A DNA stretch of 64,000 nt from Salinirubrum litoreum (GTDB lineage: Archaea > Halobacteriota > Halobacteria > Halobacteriales > Haloferacaceae), in assembly GCF_020567425.1 (NCBI RefSeq), contig NZ_JAJCVJ010000001.1, positions 62,001 to 126,000 of the forward strand, given 5' to 3'. Shown in pieces: positions 33,360 through 42,915 of this stretch. Below the pieces are notes generated by a model. It searched no databases, was not told the DNA's origin, and saw nothing but the letters and a program-made list of their open reading frames with translations. A program made the position numbers and the translations under genes. Within the stretch, counting starts at the first letter, position 1. The number at the start of each line of letters is the position of its first letter.

Positions 33360-35116
33360 GCTGTGACCTCCTCCTCCGCGAGGGCCGCCCGAATCTCGTC
33401 TGCGAGTTCGTCGGCCTTGAACCGCACGCCGTCGTACTTGTTGATCCGCTTCACCCGCCGGAGCGCGTCGTGTTCGAGCACGTCCGCGAACTGTCCGGTC
33501 TGGTTACACTCGACGACGACCACCTCGTCCGCACTGTTGATCTCCTCGGAGAGATCCGGCCGCGGGAAGATGTACGGCACCGAGAGGAACCGCACGTCGA
33601 TGTCGTCGTCCTCCAGGAGATCGATGGCCTCGATCAGTGCGCCCTCGTTCGAGCCCCACGAGATGATCAACTGATCCGACTCGGGGTTGCCGAACTCGCG
33701 CGGCGACCAGTCTTCCCGCTCCTTCGCGGTCTCGACCTTCCGGGTGCGCTTGTCGACCTGCTCGATGCGCATGTCGGTGTCCTCGGTCCGGCGACCGAGT
33801 TCGTCGTGTTCCAGCCCGGTCGACATGTGCGCGCCGCCGGCCGTGCCGGGGAACGCGCGCGGACTCACGCCGTCCTCGGTGAGCGCGTGGGGTTTGAACT
33901 GTCCCTTCTCGTTCTGCCACTCGCCGATGGTGTCGTCGTCCACGACGCGGCCGCGTTCGATCTCCACTGCGTCCATGTCGAACGCCTCCGGCGGGAACGT
34001 CTGCTCGGTGACCGCCATCGCCAGGTCGGAGACGAGGTAGACCGGCGTGTTGTACTTCTCGGCGAGGTTGAACGCCTCGACCGTCTTCCAGAAACACTCG
34101 TCGACCGAGGTGGGCGCGAGGACGAAGCGCGGGATCTCGCCGTGGCCGCCGTACAGCGTCATGTTCAGGTCGCCCTGCTCCTGTTTCGTCGGCATCCCGG
34201 TGGAGGGACCCGAGCGCATCACGTCACAGATGACCAGCGGCGTCTCGCTGGTGGCGACGAGACCGAACGTCTCTGCCATCAGGTCGATGCCGGGGCCGGA
34301 CGTCGCGGTCATCGACCGCGCACCGGCGCGTGCCGCACCGAGCGCGATGTTGATGGCCGACAGTTCGTCCTCGGCCTGCACGACGTGCCCGCCGTACTGT
34401 TCGATGCGACCGGTGAGGTACTCCATCACGTCCGTCGCGGGCGTGATCGGGTAGCCGGCGTAGAACCGACAGCCGGCCGCGATCGCGCCCATGCCGATGG
34501 CCTGGTCGCCGTTCAGCAGGACGTAGTCGTTGTCGGTCGTGTCGAGGTCGTAGTCGAACTCGTGGTCGTACTCCTCGGCGACGTAGTCCTGTCCCGAGCG
34601 AGCCGCCTCCTTGTTGTTCTCGACCAACTGCTGTCCCTTGTTGCCGAACCGCTTCTGGAGGGCCGAGTCGAGGTTCTCGATGGGGAAGTCCGTCACTTCA
34701 CACGCCGCACCGAGGGCGACGACGTTCCGCATGATCGCGCCACCGGCCTCCTCGGCGAGTCGCTTCAGCGGGACGTCCAGTCCGATCATCCCCTCGGGGA
34801 TCTCCACGTCCGCCATCGTGGAGCGCTCCCCGTCGTAGATGATGACGGAGCCGTCGTGGAGTTCGTCGAGGTTCTCGTCGATGGTGCGCTGGGTGAGTGC
34901 GATCAACACGTCGAGTCGGTCTACGACACTCTGAACGTCGTCCACAGACGTTCTGACCTTGTACGCCGTGTACCCACCGCGGATACGCGACGCGAAGTCC
35001 TTCGAGGTGAACACGTGGCGTCCAGCCCGAGAGAGTGCCTGAGCGAAGATCTTCCCCGTGGAGTCGATACCGTCTCCGGCCTCGCCTCCGATAGCCCAGT
35101 TGAAGTCCGCAGGCAT
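33356..35116 (-). CDS. korA: 2-oxoacid:ferredoxin oxidoreductase, gamma-alpha fused subunit
   Basis: 586 residues. An N-terminal gamma domain (about 5-190) starts WAIGGEAGDGIDSTGKIFAQ; the alpha domain follows with LNGDQAIGMGAIAAGCRFYA and GYPITPATDVMEYL, then GPGIDLMAETFGL. This gamma-alpha fusion with a separate beta gene is the normal haloarchaeal form, replacing the NAD-dependent oxoacid dehydrogenase. A TATA-like CTTTTGA at plus 35149-35155 predicts a start near the ATG. It is divergent from the Cys-rich protein across 203 bases. Confidence 0.92.
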   Translation of the reverse strand: MPADFNWAIGGEAGDGIDSTGKIFAQALSRAGRHVFTSKDFASRIRGGYTAYKVRTSVDDVQSVVDRLDVLIALTQRTIDENLDELHDGSVIIYDGERSTMADVEIPEGMIGLDVPLKRLAEEAGGAIMRNVVALGAACEVTDFPIENLDSALQKRFGNKGQQLVENNKEAARSGQDYVAEEYDHEFDYDLDTTDNDYVLLNGDQAIGMGAIAAGCRFYAGYPITPATDVMEYLTGRIEQYGGHVVQAEDELSAINIALGAARAGARSMTATSGPGIDLMAETFGLVATSETPLVICDVMRSGPSTGMPTKQEQGDLNMTLYGGHGEIPRFVLAPTSVDECFWKTVEAFNLAEKYNTPVYLVSDLAMAVTEQTFPPEAFDMDAVEIERGRVVDDDTIGEWQNEKGQFKPHALTEDGVSPRAFPGTAGGAHMSTGLEHDELGRRTEDTDMRIEQVDKRTRKVETAKEREDWSPREFGNPESDQLIISWGSNEGALIEAIDLLEDDDIDVRFLSVPYIFPRPDLSEEINSADEVVVVECNQTGQFADVLEHDALRRVKRINKYDGVRFKADELADEIRAALAEEEVTA

Positions 35117-35239
35117 ACTGTTCTGGACCTTCCCGTGGCCCGGTCAAAAGCCTTCTGAAAGGGACGACCACGAACGATTCTCCCACCAGCAATCGTTTCC
35201 GGCTCCCGGGTCGCTCGGCGGGCTCCCCGGATCGCGGCT

Positions 35240-35257
35240 GTCAGACGAACGTCTGAC
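35240..35257. promoter_or_regulatory. 18-base palindrome upstream of the Cys-rich protein gene
   Basis: GTCAGACGAACGTCTGAC has two perfect eight-base arms around AA. It ends 12 bases before a TATA box (TTTATG near 35270-35275), a good activator or repressor position for the gene at 35320 and about 120 bases from korA, which reads the other way. Confidence 0.5.
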
Positions 35258-35319
35258 GGTGCGGCAGTAGCTTTATGATCGACTGTCTGAATTCTCCGAA
35301 TACTGATAGACTACGCCCG

Positions 35320-35679
35320 ATGGTACCCACGAACTGTGTCCGATGCGGCCTGAACGCGGGATACAACCGCGCAGTCGTCGAACTCGTCAGCGGCATCGAG
35401 GTCGGCGGCTTCTGTCGCTCGTGTGAGTTGACGGCGTTCGGCGAGACGCTGGAGCGCGGTCACTGGGACGGCGACGGGTGTGCCCTCTGTAGTCGAGACG
35501 GCCACTTCGCGCTCCCGGTGTGGGAGTCCGCGCCGACGGTCGAGGACCGCGTCGTCGTCTCGTCGGTGGAGTACGACGTGACGCCAGAGACGGCCGTGCT
35601 CTGCGACGAACACCTCCACGAGATGGCCGACGACCTCGACCGGAACCGCCGACAGGGCGCGTCACGCCGCCGACAGTGA
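35320..35679 (+). CDS. Small Cys-rich (zinc-ribbon-like) protein of unknown function
   Basis: 119 residues with three CxxC-type pairs: NCVRCGLN (about 6-9), FCRSCEL (about 31-34) and CALCSRDGHFAL (about 50-53), and a further LCDEHLHEMADDL (about 95), giving a set of Cys/His that could bind two zinc ions. The C terminus is basic and disordered (NRRQGASRRRQ). Start at MVPTN (35320), about 45 bases after the TATA box, because the earlier in-frame ATG (35275) lies within that box. Promoter palindrome at 35240. Possibly a DNA- or RNA-binding protein; function unknown. Confidence 0.75.
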   Translation: MVPTNCVRCGLNAGYNRAVVELVSGIEVGGFCRSCELTAFGETLERGHWDGDGCALCSRDGHFALPVWESAPTVEDRVVVSSVEYDVTPETAVLCDEHLHEMADDLDRNRRQGASRRRQ

Positions 35680-35734
35680 GTCTCGGGTCGGCCGATTGGG
35701 ACACCCTTTTTGCCGCCCGCCACCGCCGACTGGT

Positions 35735-36373
35735 ATGGACACACGCGTCACCGTCGTCGGCGTCACGGATGTCGGCCCGGACACGGTCGCCATCGAGTTC
35801 GAGACGCCGACCGACTTCGTCGCACAGCCCGGTCAGTTCGTCAAACTCTCCGCGACGGTCGGCGGGGAGTCGTACTCGCGGTTCTACACGCTCTCCTCGC
35901 CCGACACCGAGGGGACGTTCGAGGTGACGGTCGGCATCGACCCCGAGGAAGCCGGCCCGTTCTCGCAGTACCTCGTCGACCTCGCGGCCGGCGACGAACT
36001 CGACTGCACCGGTCCCTTCGGCGACCAGCACTACGACGGCGAGTCGCGGGTCGTCGTCCTCGCCGGCGGGCCGGGTGTCGGCCCGGCGGTCGGTATCGGC
36101 GAGCGCGCACTGGCCGACGGTGCCGAGGTCGCCGTCGTCTACCGCGACGACGCGCCGGCCCACGAGGACCGACTGGCGACGCTCTCCGAGGCGGGCGCGA
36201 CGGTGTTCGTGCTCGACGGCGACATCGGCGAGGCGGTCGCGGACGTGCTGACCGGCGCGGCTGGCGAACAGGTGTTCGTCTACGGCTTCGCCGACTTCGT
36301 GGCGGAGGCGGAGGAGGCGATCACGGCGGCCGGCGGCGACCCGGACGGCGCGAAGGTCGAGAACTTCGGTTAA
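35735..36373 (+). CDS. FAD/NAD-binding oxidoreductase, ferredoxin-NADP reductase-like
   Basis: 212 residues. The FAD domain (1-95) shows QPGQFVKLSATVGGESYSRF then YTLSSPD, and the NAD(P) domain begins VVVLAGGPGVGPAVGIGER and ends VFVYGFADFVAEAEEAI. No ferredoxin domain or Cys cluster is present, so it is a stand-alone flavin reductase or electron-transfer module. Partner unknown. CCTTTTTG lies about 25-30 bases before the ATG at 35735. Its TAA and the rtcB TAA on the other strand share a TTAA (36370-36373). Confidence 0.85.
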   Translation: MDTRVTVVGVTDVGPDTVAIEFETPTDFVAQPGQFVKLSATVGGESYSRFYTLSSPDTEGTFEVTVGIDPEEAGPFSQYLVDLAAGDELDCTGPFGDQHYDGESRVVVLAGGPGVGPAVGIGERALADGAEVAVVYRDDAPAHEDRLATLSEAGATVFVLDGDIGEAVADVLTGAAGEQVFVYGFADFVAEAEEAITAAGGDPDGAKVENFG

Positions 36374-37830
36374 CCCTTGATGTTGACGACCGGGAACGTG
36401 CGGGCCACCTTGTCGCCGATACCGAGTGCGTCCGAGACGCGGACCACCTCGTCGACGTCCTTGTAGACGCCGGGCGCTTCCTCGGCGACGGTCGCGCCGG
36501 ACTGCGCTTTCACGTAGATCTGCTGGGTCTCCTGGAGGTCGTCCTGCACGTCGCCGCCCCAGAACTCCTTCTTCGCCTGCGTCCGGGACATGATCCGCCC
36601 CGCGCCGTGGGCGGTCGAGCCGAACGTCAGATCGAGCGACTGCTCGCCGCCCCGGAGGACGTAGCTTCCCGCGCCCATGCTGCCGGGGATGATGATCGGT
36701 TGCCCGACGTCGCGGTAGGCTTTCGGGACCTCGGGGTGGCCGGCCGGGAACGCGCGGGTCGCCCCTTTTCGGTGGACGTACAGTTCGCGCTCCTCGCCTT
36801 CGACCTCGTGAATCTCTTTCTTGCCGATGTTGTGGGCCACGTCGTACAGCAGGTGCATCTCCATGTCCTGCCACTCCCGTCCGAACACCTTCTCGAACAC
36901 CTGCCGCGTCCGGTGCATGATGAGTTGACGGTTCGTCCACGCGAAGTTGATACAGGCGCACATCGCGCCGTAGTACTGTTCGGCCAACTCGGACCCGGCG
37001 GGCGCGGCGGCGAGTTCCTTGTCCGGGAGGTCCGCCAGCAGGTCGCCGTGGCGCTTCTCGATCTTCCGGAGGTAGTCGGTGCAGGTCTGGTGGCCCAGCC
37101 CCCGACTGCCGCAGTGGATCAGGACGACGAGTTGGTTCGGCTCCAGTCCGTAGGCGTCGGCCACGTCCTCGCGGTAGATGTCGGTCACGCGCTGGACTTC
37201 GAGGAAGTGGTTGCCCGAGCCGAGACTCCCGACCTGATTTCGGCCTCTCTCCTTCGCCTCCTGCGACACGGCCGAGGGGTCCGCGTCGTACCTGACGCCC
37301 TCGTCCTCGCAGTGTTCCAGATCGTCTTCGACGGCCCAGCCTTCCTCCAGCGCCCAGTCCATCCCCCGCGCCAGAATGTCGTTGATCGTCTCGCGGTCGG
37401 TCTCGACGATACCGCCCCCACCGAGTCCGGAGGGAACGTTGGCGAACAGCGCCTCGACGAGTTCTTCTTCCTTCCCCTGAACGTCGTCGTAGGTTAGGTT
37501 CGTCCGCATCATGCGGACGCCACAATTAATATCGTAACCGATAGCGCCGGGAGAAACACACCCCGTCTCGGTGTCGGTCGCACCGACGCCGCCGACCGGG
37601 AAGCCGTAGCCTTGGTGACCGTCGGGCATACAGATCGCGTACTTCGTGATCCCCGGCAGGTGGGTGGAGTTCTTCAACTGTTTGAGCGTCAGATCGTCGC
37701 CGATCTGTTCTAAGAGTGGTTCGCTGGCGAGGACGCGCGCCGGGACGCGCATGTCGCCCTCCTGTGGAATCTCCCAGACGTACTCCCGGACCTGTTCGAG
37801 CGTGATACCGTCGAACTCGCGGGTTGTCAT
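36370..37830 (-). CDS. rtcB: RNA-splicing ligase RtcB
   Basis: 486 residues, the expected length. Metal/GMP-site residues are visible: AIGYDINCGVRMMR, GSLGSGNHFLEVQ, HCGSRGLGHQ and HGAGRIMSR (guanylated His). RtcB joins 2',3'-cyclic phosphate and 5'-OH RNA ends and seals spliced tRNA exons in archaea. The ATG at 37830 (MTTREFDGITLEQ) gives the normal N terminus; the frame runs on upstream but into non-conserved sequence. The end overlaps the convergent reductase gene. Confidence 0.96.
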   Translation of the reverse strand: MTTREFDGITLEQVREYVWEIPQEGDMRVPARVLASEPLLEQIGDDLTLKQLKNSTHLPGITKYAICMPDGHQGYGFPVGGVGATDTETGCVSPGAIGYDINCGVRMMRTNLTYDDVQGKEEELVEALFANVPSGLGGGGIVETDRETINDILARGMDWALEEGWAVEDDLEHCEDEGVRYDADPSAVSQEAKERGRNQVGSLGSGNHFLEVQRVTDIYREDVADAYGLEPNQLVVLIHCGSRGLGHQTCTDYLRKIEKRHGDLLADLPDKELAAAPAGSELAEQYYGAMCACINFAWTNRQLIMHRTRQVFEKVFGREWQDMEMHLLYDVAHNIGKKEIHEVEGEERELYVHRKGATRAFPAGHPEVPKAYRDVGQPIIIPGSMGAGSYVLRGGEQSLDLTFGSTAHGAGRIMSRTQAKKEFWGGDVQDDLQETQQIYVKAQSGATVAEEAPGVYKDVDEVVRVSDALGIGDKVARTFPVVNIKG

Positions 37831-37910
37831 ACCCCCGAGTTCGACGCGAGTTCGGGAATAGGTTGTCGTTGACGAGCGAGTCGACGGCGGGTAGACTATT
37901 AGTGACGGTG

Positions 37911-38309
37911 TCACACCGGCTCGTACGTCGATAGCTCCAATGAACCGTCCTCCTCGATTCTGAGAACGAACCTATGCATCCCGTCGTATTCGAACTCTCT
38001 CGTCGTTGAGACACCTGTTTCCAGCTCGGCGGAGACCGTGTACGTCCGCCGACCGAGGAGTTTCCGCCCCGGCATCTGTTCGGGGATAGTCGTACTGCTC
38101 TGGCCGTCGACGCTGATTCGGCGGTCGAAGACAGTTCTACCATCGGTTTCGACGGTGATACGGGCCGTGTGCGATTCGTTGTGATCGTTGATCACTCTTA
38201 CGCCGGAGGGTCCCTCGAAATCAGGTGTCGGCCCGCCACAGCCCGCGAGGAGCGTGATCCCGCCGACCGACAGGGCGATCATCGACTCCCGTCGGGACGT
38301 TCGTTTCAC
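37911..38309 (-). CDS. Lipoprotein of unknown function
   Basis: 132 residues. GTG start, then KRTSRRESMIALSVGGI and LLAGC: a twin-arginine-like signal followed by a lipobox, with Cys lipidated. The mature part (about 26-132) is a small beta domain, VRVINDHNESHTARITVET and YTVSAELETGVSTTREFEY. The GTG at 38309 is supported by a TATA box CTTTATGG (plus 38331-38338), 22-29 bases upstream; an ATG at 38282 would remove the twin arginines. It sits just downstream of the GH15 protein on the same strand but with its own promoter. Confidence 0.78.
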   Translation of the reverse strand: MKRTSRRESMIALSVGGITLLAGCGGPTPDFEGPSGVRVINDHNESHTARITVETDGRTVFDRRISVDGQSSTTIPEQMPGRKLLGRRTYTVSAELETGVSTTREFEYDGMHRFVLRIEEDGSLELSTYEPV

Positions 38310-38350
38310 AGAAGTACAGATGCAGACCAACCATAAAGTAGTTCGGCGTC

Positions 38351-41300
38351 CTACAGCGTGAACCGCTCGACGGTCGTGCCGGCCGCCAGCAGATCCTCCG
38401 AGGCGGCGGCCGCGACCGTGATCTGGTTCTCGCCGTACTCGATCTTCACGCGCGTCTCGTACTCGCCGTCCTCGACGTCGAGGAGTTGCGTCTCCGACGG
38501 CGTCCGGACCGCGACGACCGCGCCGGTCGTCTCGCCGGAGACGACGAGGTGGTCGCCCTCGAACCGGGTGTTCACGCGCAGGCCCGGCCCTTCGCCACGG
38601 TCGCTGTGCAGGTACCGATCCGCGACGACCGCCGGCGTCTCGACCGGCGACCCGTTGTCGATACCGTGTGCGAGGCGGACGTACTGGGCCATCGACCACG
38701 CGAGGGGCGTCGCCGCGCCGGTCCCCTCGCCGAACTCCCAGTTGTAGTCGGTCGTGTGATCGCGGTCCCACACCTGCTCTGCGAGCATCCGACCGGAGTT
38801 GGCGAAGCCCTCCATCGTCTCCAGCATGTTCTGGGGCGCGAGCGGCCCGCTCTCGGTGCCGGCGAGCAGTTCGTACTCGCCGCGCTCGCCGGTGAAGATG
38901 GGCCACAGGCGACCCTTGCCCTTGCTCTCGACGGACCACGGCGCGCCCTCGTCGCCGCGTTCGCGCTCCCCGTACCCGTCGCCGTTGTACCGGTAGAACG
39001 CCGGCCCGTGCGGCGTGTCCACACGGATCGTCTCGTCTACCTCTGTGACGGTGTTCAGGATCGTCTGATCGTCGGCCGGCTTGATCCCCAGCCGCGTCAG
39101 TTCGAGGAAGCCGCCGTCGATGATGTCACGCTCGTCGAGCGTCGGGCCGTTGTTCGCCAGTGTCCGGAGGTGGCCCGCCTCGGGGTCGCCGTCGCGGGTG
39201 ACCCGGACGTAGTACGGCGTGTTCGTGTGCTGTTCGGTGCCGGTCTCGGTGGCGGTCCACGCCTCGACGTTGCGCGTCCAGTTGTCCGCGAGTGCCAGCC
39301 AGATGAGGCCGTCGGCGAGTTCGCCCTCGTCGACGGCGAGTTTGCCGGCGCACGCGAGGCCGGCGATCTCCGCCGCGATGGACGACGGCGAGTAGCCGGC
39401 CTCCTCCTCCCAGCGTTCCTGTGCGGTCGGCGGGCCGTTCCGGGCCACGTAGTCGGCAGATCGCTTGACGTTGACGTAGTCGTACGGCAGGTCTGTGAAC
39501 TCGTAGCCGTGTTCCGCGATGTGGTACGCCATCACGGCCGGGAACGAGATGTTGTCCATCTGCTCGCCGCCCCAGCGGGTCCGGCCGTTGAGGTACGTGT
39601 TCTGCGGGATGAAGCCGTGCTCGTCCTGCTGGTACTCGTAGATGTACGACAGCGCGTGGATCGCGGTCTCGAGGTCGTCCACCATCTCGAAGACGGTGAA
39701 CACCTGATAGAGGTCGCGCGACCAGACGAAGTTGTAGCCGTACCCCTTCGCCTCCTCGGCGGTGACGGCTTCGCCCCACGGGACGGAGGGTGAGGCGATA
39801 CCGGCCCCGAGGAACGTCTTGTCCTCGACGGCGCGGAGACTCATCAGCGAGGTCCGGTACTGGTTCGCCAGCGCCTCGCTCCGCCGCACGGACTGCGGGA
39901 GGTCTTTGTCCGAGAGGAAGTCGACCCACGAGTCGTGGTACGCCGACCGGACCGTCTCGAAGCCACGGGTGAGCGCCCCGGCGGCCTCACCGAGTGCGGC
40001 GGCGGTGTCGGCGTTCTCTGCGAAGCCGAGCGCGAGCGTCGATTCCGCGCTGGAGGCCGCGCCGAGTCGTCCGACGAGGACGACGTTCTCGTTGTCGACG
40101 CGCTCCTGGGAGTTCGGTAGTTCCCCGTCGGAGAACAGTTCCTTGAGGTAGTCGGAGCCGCCGACGCCGACCGTCGCCCAGTCGAACCGCTCCTCGGAGG
40201 CGAGCGCGACCGCGACACTGTACTCCTCGCCGTCCTCGTCCACGAGCAGTGGTTCGCCGGTCCCCTTGTCGAAGGCACCCGCGTCGCGGGCGACGAGGTG
40301 GTAGCTTCCCGGTTGGCCGAGGCGGATACCCCGGTCCTGGTCGCCGGTGTTCGTCAGCGCCACGTCGGCCACGGTGAACAGTTCGTACTCGTTGTCGTCG
40401 TGGGCCTCGAACTGGAAGTCGGCCAGCAGGGCGTCGTGGTTCGGGTCGGTCGCGTACTCGACGGTCAGGGTCCACTCGTGGCCCCGGCCGTCACCCTGTT
40501 CGGCGATGGTGTGCCGGAACAGCAGGGCGTCGTCTTCGACGATCTCGGCGGTGCGCTCGATGGTGTCCTGTGCGTCGTCCCGGCGTGTCTCGTTGTGCGT
40601 CCGGGCGGTGTAGGTCGCGTCCTCGTCGGCGTCGACGATCAGGAAGTCGAGCGTCCGGATGTTCATCAGGTCGATCCGCGGGAAGCGGGCCTCGGTCAGG
40701 GCACCCTCGGTCAGGGTGTACCAGACGCGCGAGGGGTCGTCGCTCCAGTGGTCCGCGACGGTGCCGACGCCGTACTTCTCGCCGGTCGTCCACCGGGGGC
40801 GCTCGCTCGGACCCGAGGGGGCGGGCTTTGCCGAGGGGAGCGCGTCGTGCTCCCGGAGGAACGCCGTCGTGTGGAGGCGGATCGCGTGTGACCAGCCGAG
40901 CGGTGCGGCGCTGTCGGGCGTCCCGTCGTCGAACACCTGTTCGGCGAGGTAGCCGGCGTCGGTCGCCAGCGGCCCGTCGGCGTCGAGCAGTTCGTAGAGG
41001 TCGCCGGCCCGGCCGAGGAACGCCTCGCCCTCCTCCTCGCGGCCGAAGCCGTCGAGCAGGACGCCGAGTTTCGCGGCCGCACTCGCGCCCCACGCGGTCG
41101 AGACGGACCAGATCTTCTCCTCGTCCTGTTCCTCGCTGCGCCAGTAGTCGTCCTCGAACCGGATCATGCCCGCGACCGGCGTCCCGCGCGGGTTGCGGAA
41201 CAGGCCGTCGAGCGTCTCGGAGACGTGTTCGCTGAGGCGGTCGAGCGCCTCCTCGTCGACCTCGTGGACGGCGGCGTACTCCTGGACCGCGTCCACCAGC

Positions 41301-42895
41301 GCGAGCGTGCTGGAGTCGAGGCGGCTGTCGAGGTGGCCGTCGCCCGCGTCGAGTCGGAGCGCGTAGACGCCGCGGTCGCCGTCCCACAGGTCGTCCAGCG
41401 CGTCGAAGACGCGCTTCGCCTGCACCTCGGCGTGGTCGCGGAGGTCCTCCCCGACCGGGGCGCGAGCGACTGCGGCGTAGGCGTGGATGTAGGTCGCGGT
41501 CGTGTGGGTGAACTGGCCGATCATGTTCTCCCACGCGTTCTGACAGGCCTCCGGCAGGCCGTCGTCGGTCATCGTGTCGTCGAGCGCCTCGACCGCGTCG
41601 TGGATCGTCTCGCGGATGCGGTCGCCCTCGTCGTGATCCAGCCCGTTGCCACGGCGACGGAGGAACGTGGCGAGGAACGACGTGACGCTCGCGGTCTGGT
41701 CGGCCTGGTACTCCGGTTTGTCGGAGCCCTCGACCTTGGCGTGTGCCCACCCCGGCGCGAGCGACCCGTCGGAGGCCCACGCGCGGTGGGGCCACGTCCC
41801 GTCCGGTTGTTGGGTGTCACAGTAGAACGCGGCGCTGTCGCGCAGTTGGTCGTCGATCTCCAGATCGAGCAGGCGATCCGAGTCGAGCAGGTAGCGCGCC
41901 ACCTCGGAGTCGTCCCGGAACCACGTGTAGCCGTAGCCGCCCGAGTGGGCGTAGAAGGGGTCGAACTCCGGCCCGGCGATGTGGGCACCGGTCGGCGCTC
42001 GCAGAAGGTCGAGAACCCGGAGATCGGCCCGCACGAGCGTCGACCGCGGCGCGTTCTCCGGCACCATCACGTCGGCACGGGCCTTCCCGGCCTCGCGGAG
42101 GTCGTCGGCCGAACGGTGGGCCGTCGCGCAGTTGCGCAGGTCTTCGAGCGCCTGTTCGCGCGAGAGTTCGTCGTGGTCGGAGACCTGCGTCACGAGCGTC
42201 GTTCGTGCCGCGCGGCCCGCCTCTTCGAGGGGTGCCGAGACGACGATGTCGCCGCTCAGGTGGGTGTCCTCGTAGCGTTCGAGCACGGCCTCGCGCGGGA
42301 ACTCGAAGGAGTGGTCCGACAGCATCTCGTCGAACCGCTCGGGGATCTGTCCCCGCACGTCGTCCAAGCCGGTGGAGGCGGTGACGTAGTCGTGTTCCTT
42401 CCGGTGGAACACTTCCACGGCGGCCGAGCCGTCCGGCCCGGCGTGTTCGTGGATGAGTCGGCCGACGCGGGACTCCCGTCCCTCGGGTGCCATCGTCAAG
42501 AACGCCGTGAGGTGTGCGTCCGGCGGGATGGCCCCGCGCAGTTCGACGTGTGTGACGTGTGCCCGGCCGAGCGTCAGGTCGTACTGGTGGACCGTGAACT
42601 GGCCCGCGTCGTACTCCGTCTCGACGACGTTCGTCTCCCGGTAGTAGTGCTGTCGAACCGGATCGAGGTCGTCGAACCACAGCGTCTCAGTGTCGGTCTC
42701 GATCCCGAACCGGGATCGATCGACGCCGTACAGCCCAGAGAGCGCAGACGAGTAGTCGCGGATCGACCCGCCCGGATCGACGTAGACGAGACGGTCCCCG
42801 TGCGCAGAGAACGAGCCAGCAGCGGTACGTGCCTCTTCGGGGAAGCGTCCGCCCCGGTCCCGCTTGTACTCGTTCAGCGCGGTGCGAAGTCGCAT
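38351..42895 (-). CDS. Tandem glycoside hydrolase family 15 protein (two GH15 modules)
   Basis: 1514 residues, about twice the usual GH15 size. Module 1: beta-sandwich domain (1-295) then (alpha/alpha)6 barrel (300-690) with YGYTWFRDD (321-329) and acidic motif NAWENM (453-458). Module 2: glucodextranase-type N domain (about 700-980), barrel with GYGYNFVWSRDLYQ (1051-1064), catalytic-acid motif RWEEEAGYSPSS (1161-1172), and GWSHA/AWSMA base-region motifs, then a C-terminal beta domain (about 1415-1514). GH15 enzymes release glucose from alpha-glucan ends. No signal peptide, so it acts in the cytoplasm. The ATG at 42895 is 21-30 bases after a TATA box (plus 42916-42925). It is divergent from the GH13 genes. 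Confidence 0.88.
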   Translation of the reverse strand: MRLRTALNEYKRDRGGRFPEEARTAAGSFSAHGDRLVYVDPGGSIRDYSSALSGLYGVDRSRFGIETDTETLWFDDLDPVRQHYYRETNVVETEYDAGQFTVHQYDLTLGRAHVTHVELRGAIPPDAHLTAFLTMAPEGRESRVGRLIHEHAGPDGSAAVEVFHRKEHDYVTASTGLDDVRGQIPERFDEMLSDHSFEFPREAVLERYEDTHLSGDIVVSAPLEEAGRAARTTLVTQVSDHDELSREQALEDLRNCATAHRSADDLREAGKARADVMVPENAPRSTLVRADLRVLDLLRAPTGAHIAGPEFDPFYAHSGGYGYTWFRDDSEVARYLLDSDRLLDLEIDDQLRDSAAFYCDTQQPDGTWPHRAWASDGSLAPGWAHAKVEGSDKPEYQADQTASVTSFLATFLRRRGNGLDHDEGDRIRETIHDAVEALDDTMTDDGLPEACQNAWENMIGQFTHTTATYIHAYAAVARAPVGEDLRDHAEVQAKRVFDALDDLWDGDRGVYALRLDAGDGHLDSRLDSSTLALVDAVQEYAAVHEVDEEALDRLSEHVSETLDGLFRNPRGTPVAGMIRFEDDYWRSEEQDEEKIWSVSTAWGASAAAKLGVLLDGFGREEEGEAFLGRAGDLYELLDADGPLATDAGYLAEQVFDDGTPDSAAPLGWSHAIRLHTTAFLREHDALPSAKPAPSGPSERPRWTTGEKYGVGTVADHWSDDPSRVWYTLTEGALTEARFPRIDLMNIRTLDFLIVDADEDATYTARTHNETRRDDAQDTIERTAEIVEDDALLFRHTIAEQGDGRGHEWTLTVEYATDPNHDALLADFQFEAHDDNEYELFTVADVALTNTGDQDRGIRLGQPGSYHLVARDAGAFDKGTGEPLLVDEDGEEYSVAVALASEERFDWATVGVGGSDYLKELFSDGELPNSQERVDNENVVLVGRLGAASSAESTLALGFAENADTAAALGEAAGALTRGFETVRSAYHDSWVDFLSDKDLPQSVRRSEALANQYRTSLMSLRAVEDKTFLGAGIASPSVPWGEAVTAEEAKGYGYNFVWSRDLYQVFTVFEMVDDLETAIHALSYIYEYQQDEHGFIPQNTYLNGRTRWGGEQMDNISFPAVMAYHIAEHGYEFTDLPYDYVNVKRSADYVARNGPPTAQERWEEEAGYSPSSIAAEIAGLACAGKLAVDEGELADGLIWLALADNWTRNVEAWTATETGTEQHTNTPYYVRVTRDGDPEAGHLRTLANNGPTLDERDIIDGGFLELTRLGIKPADDQTILNTVTEVDETIRVDTPHGPAFYRYNGDGYGERERGDEGAPWSVESKGKGRLWPIFTGERGEYELLAGTESGPLAPQNMLETMEGFANSGRMLAEQVWDRDHTTDYNWEFGEGTGAATPLAWSMAQYVRLAHGIDNGSPVETPAVVADRYLHSDRGEGPGLRVNTRFEGDHLVVSGETTGAVVAVRTPSETQLLDVEDGEYETRVKIEYGENQITVAAAASEDLLAAGTTVERFTL

Positions 42896-42915
42896 AGCTT
42901 GAAACCCGTGTTGCA

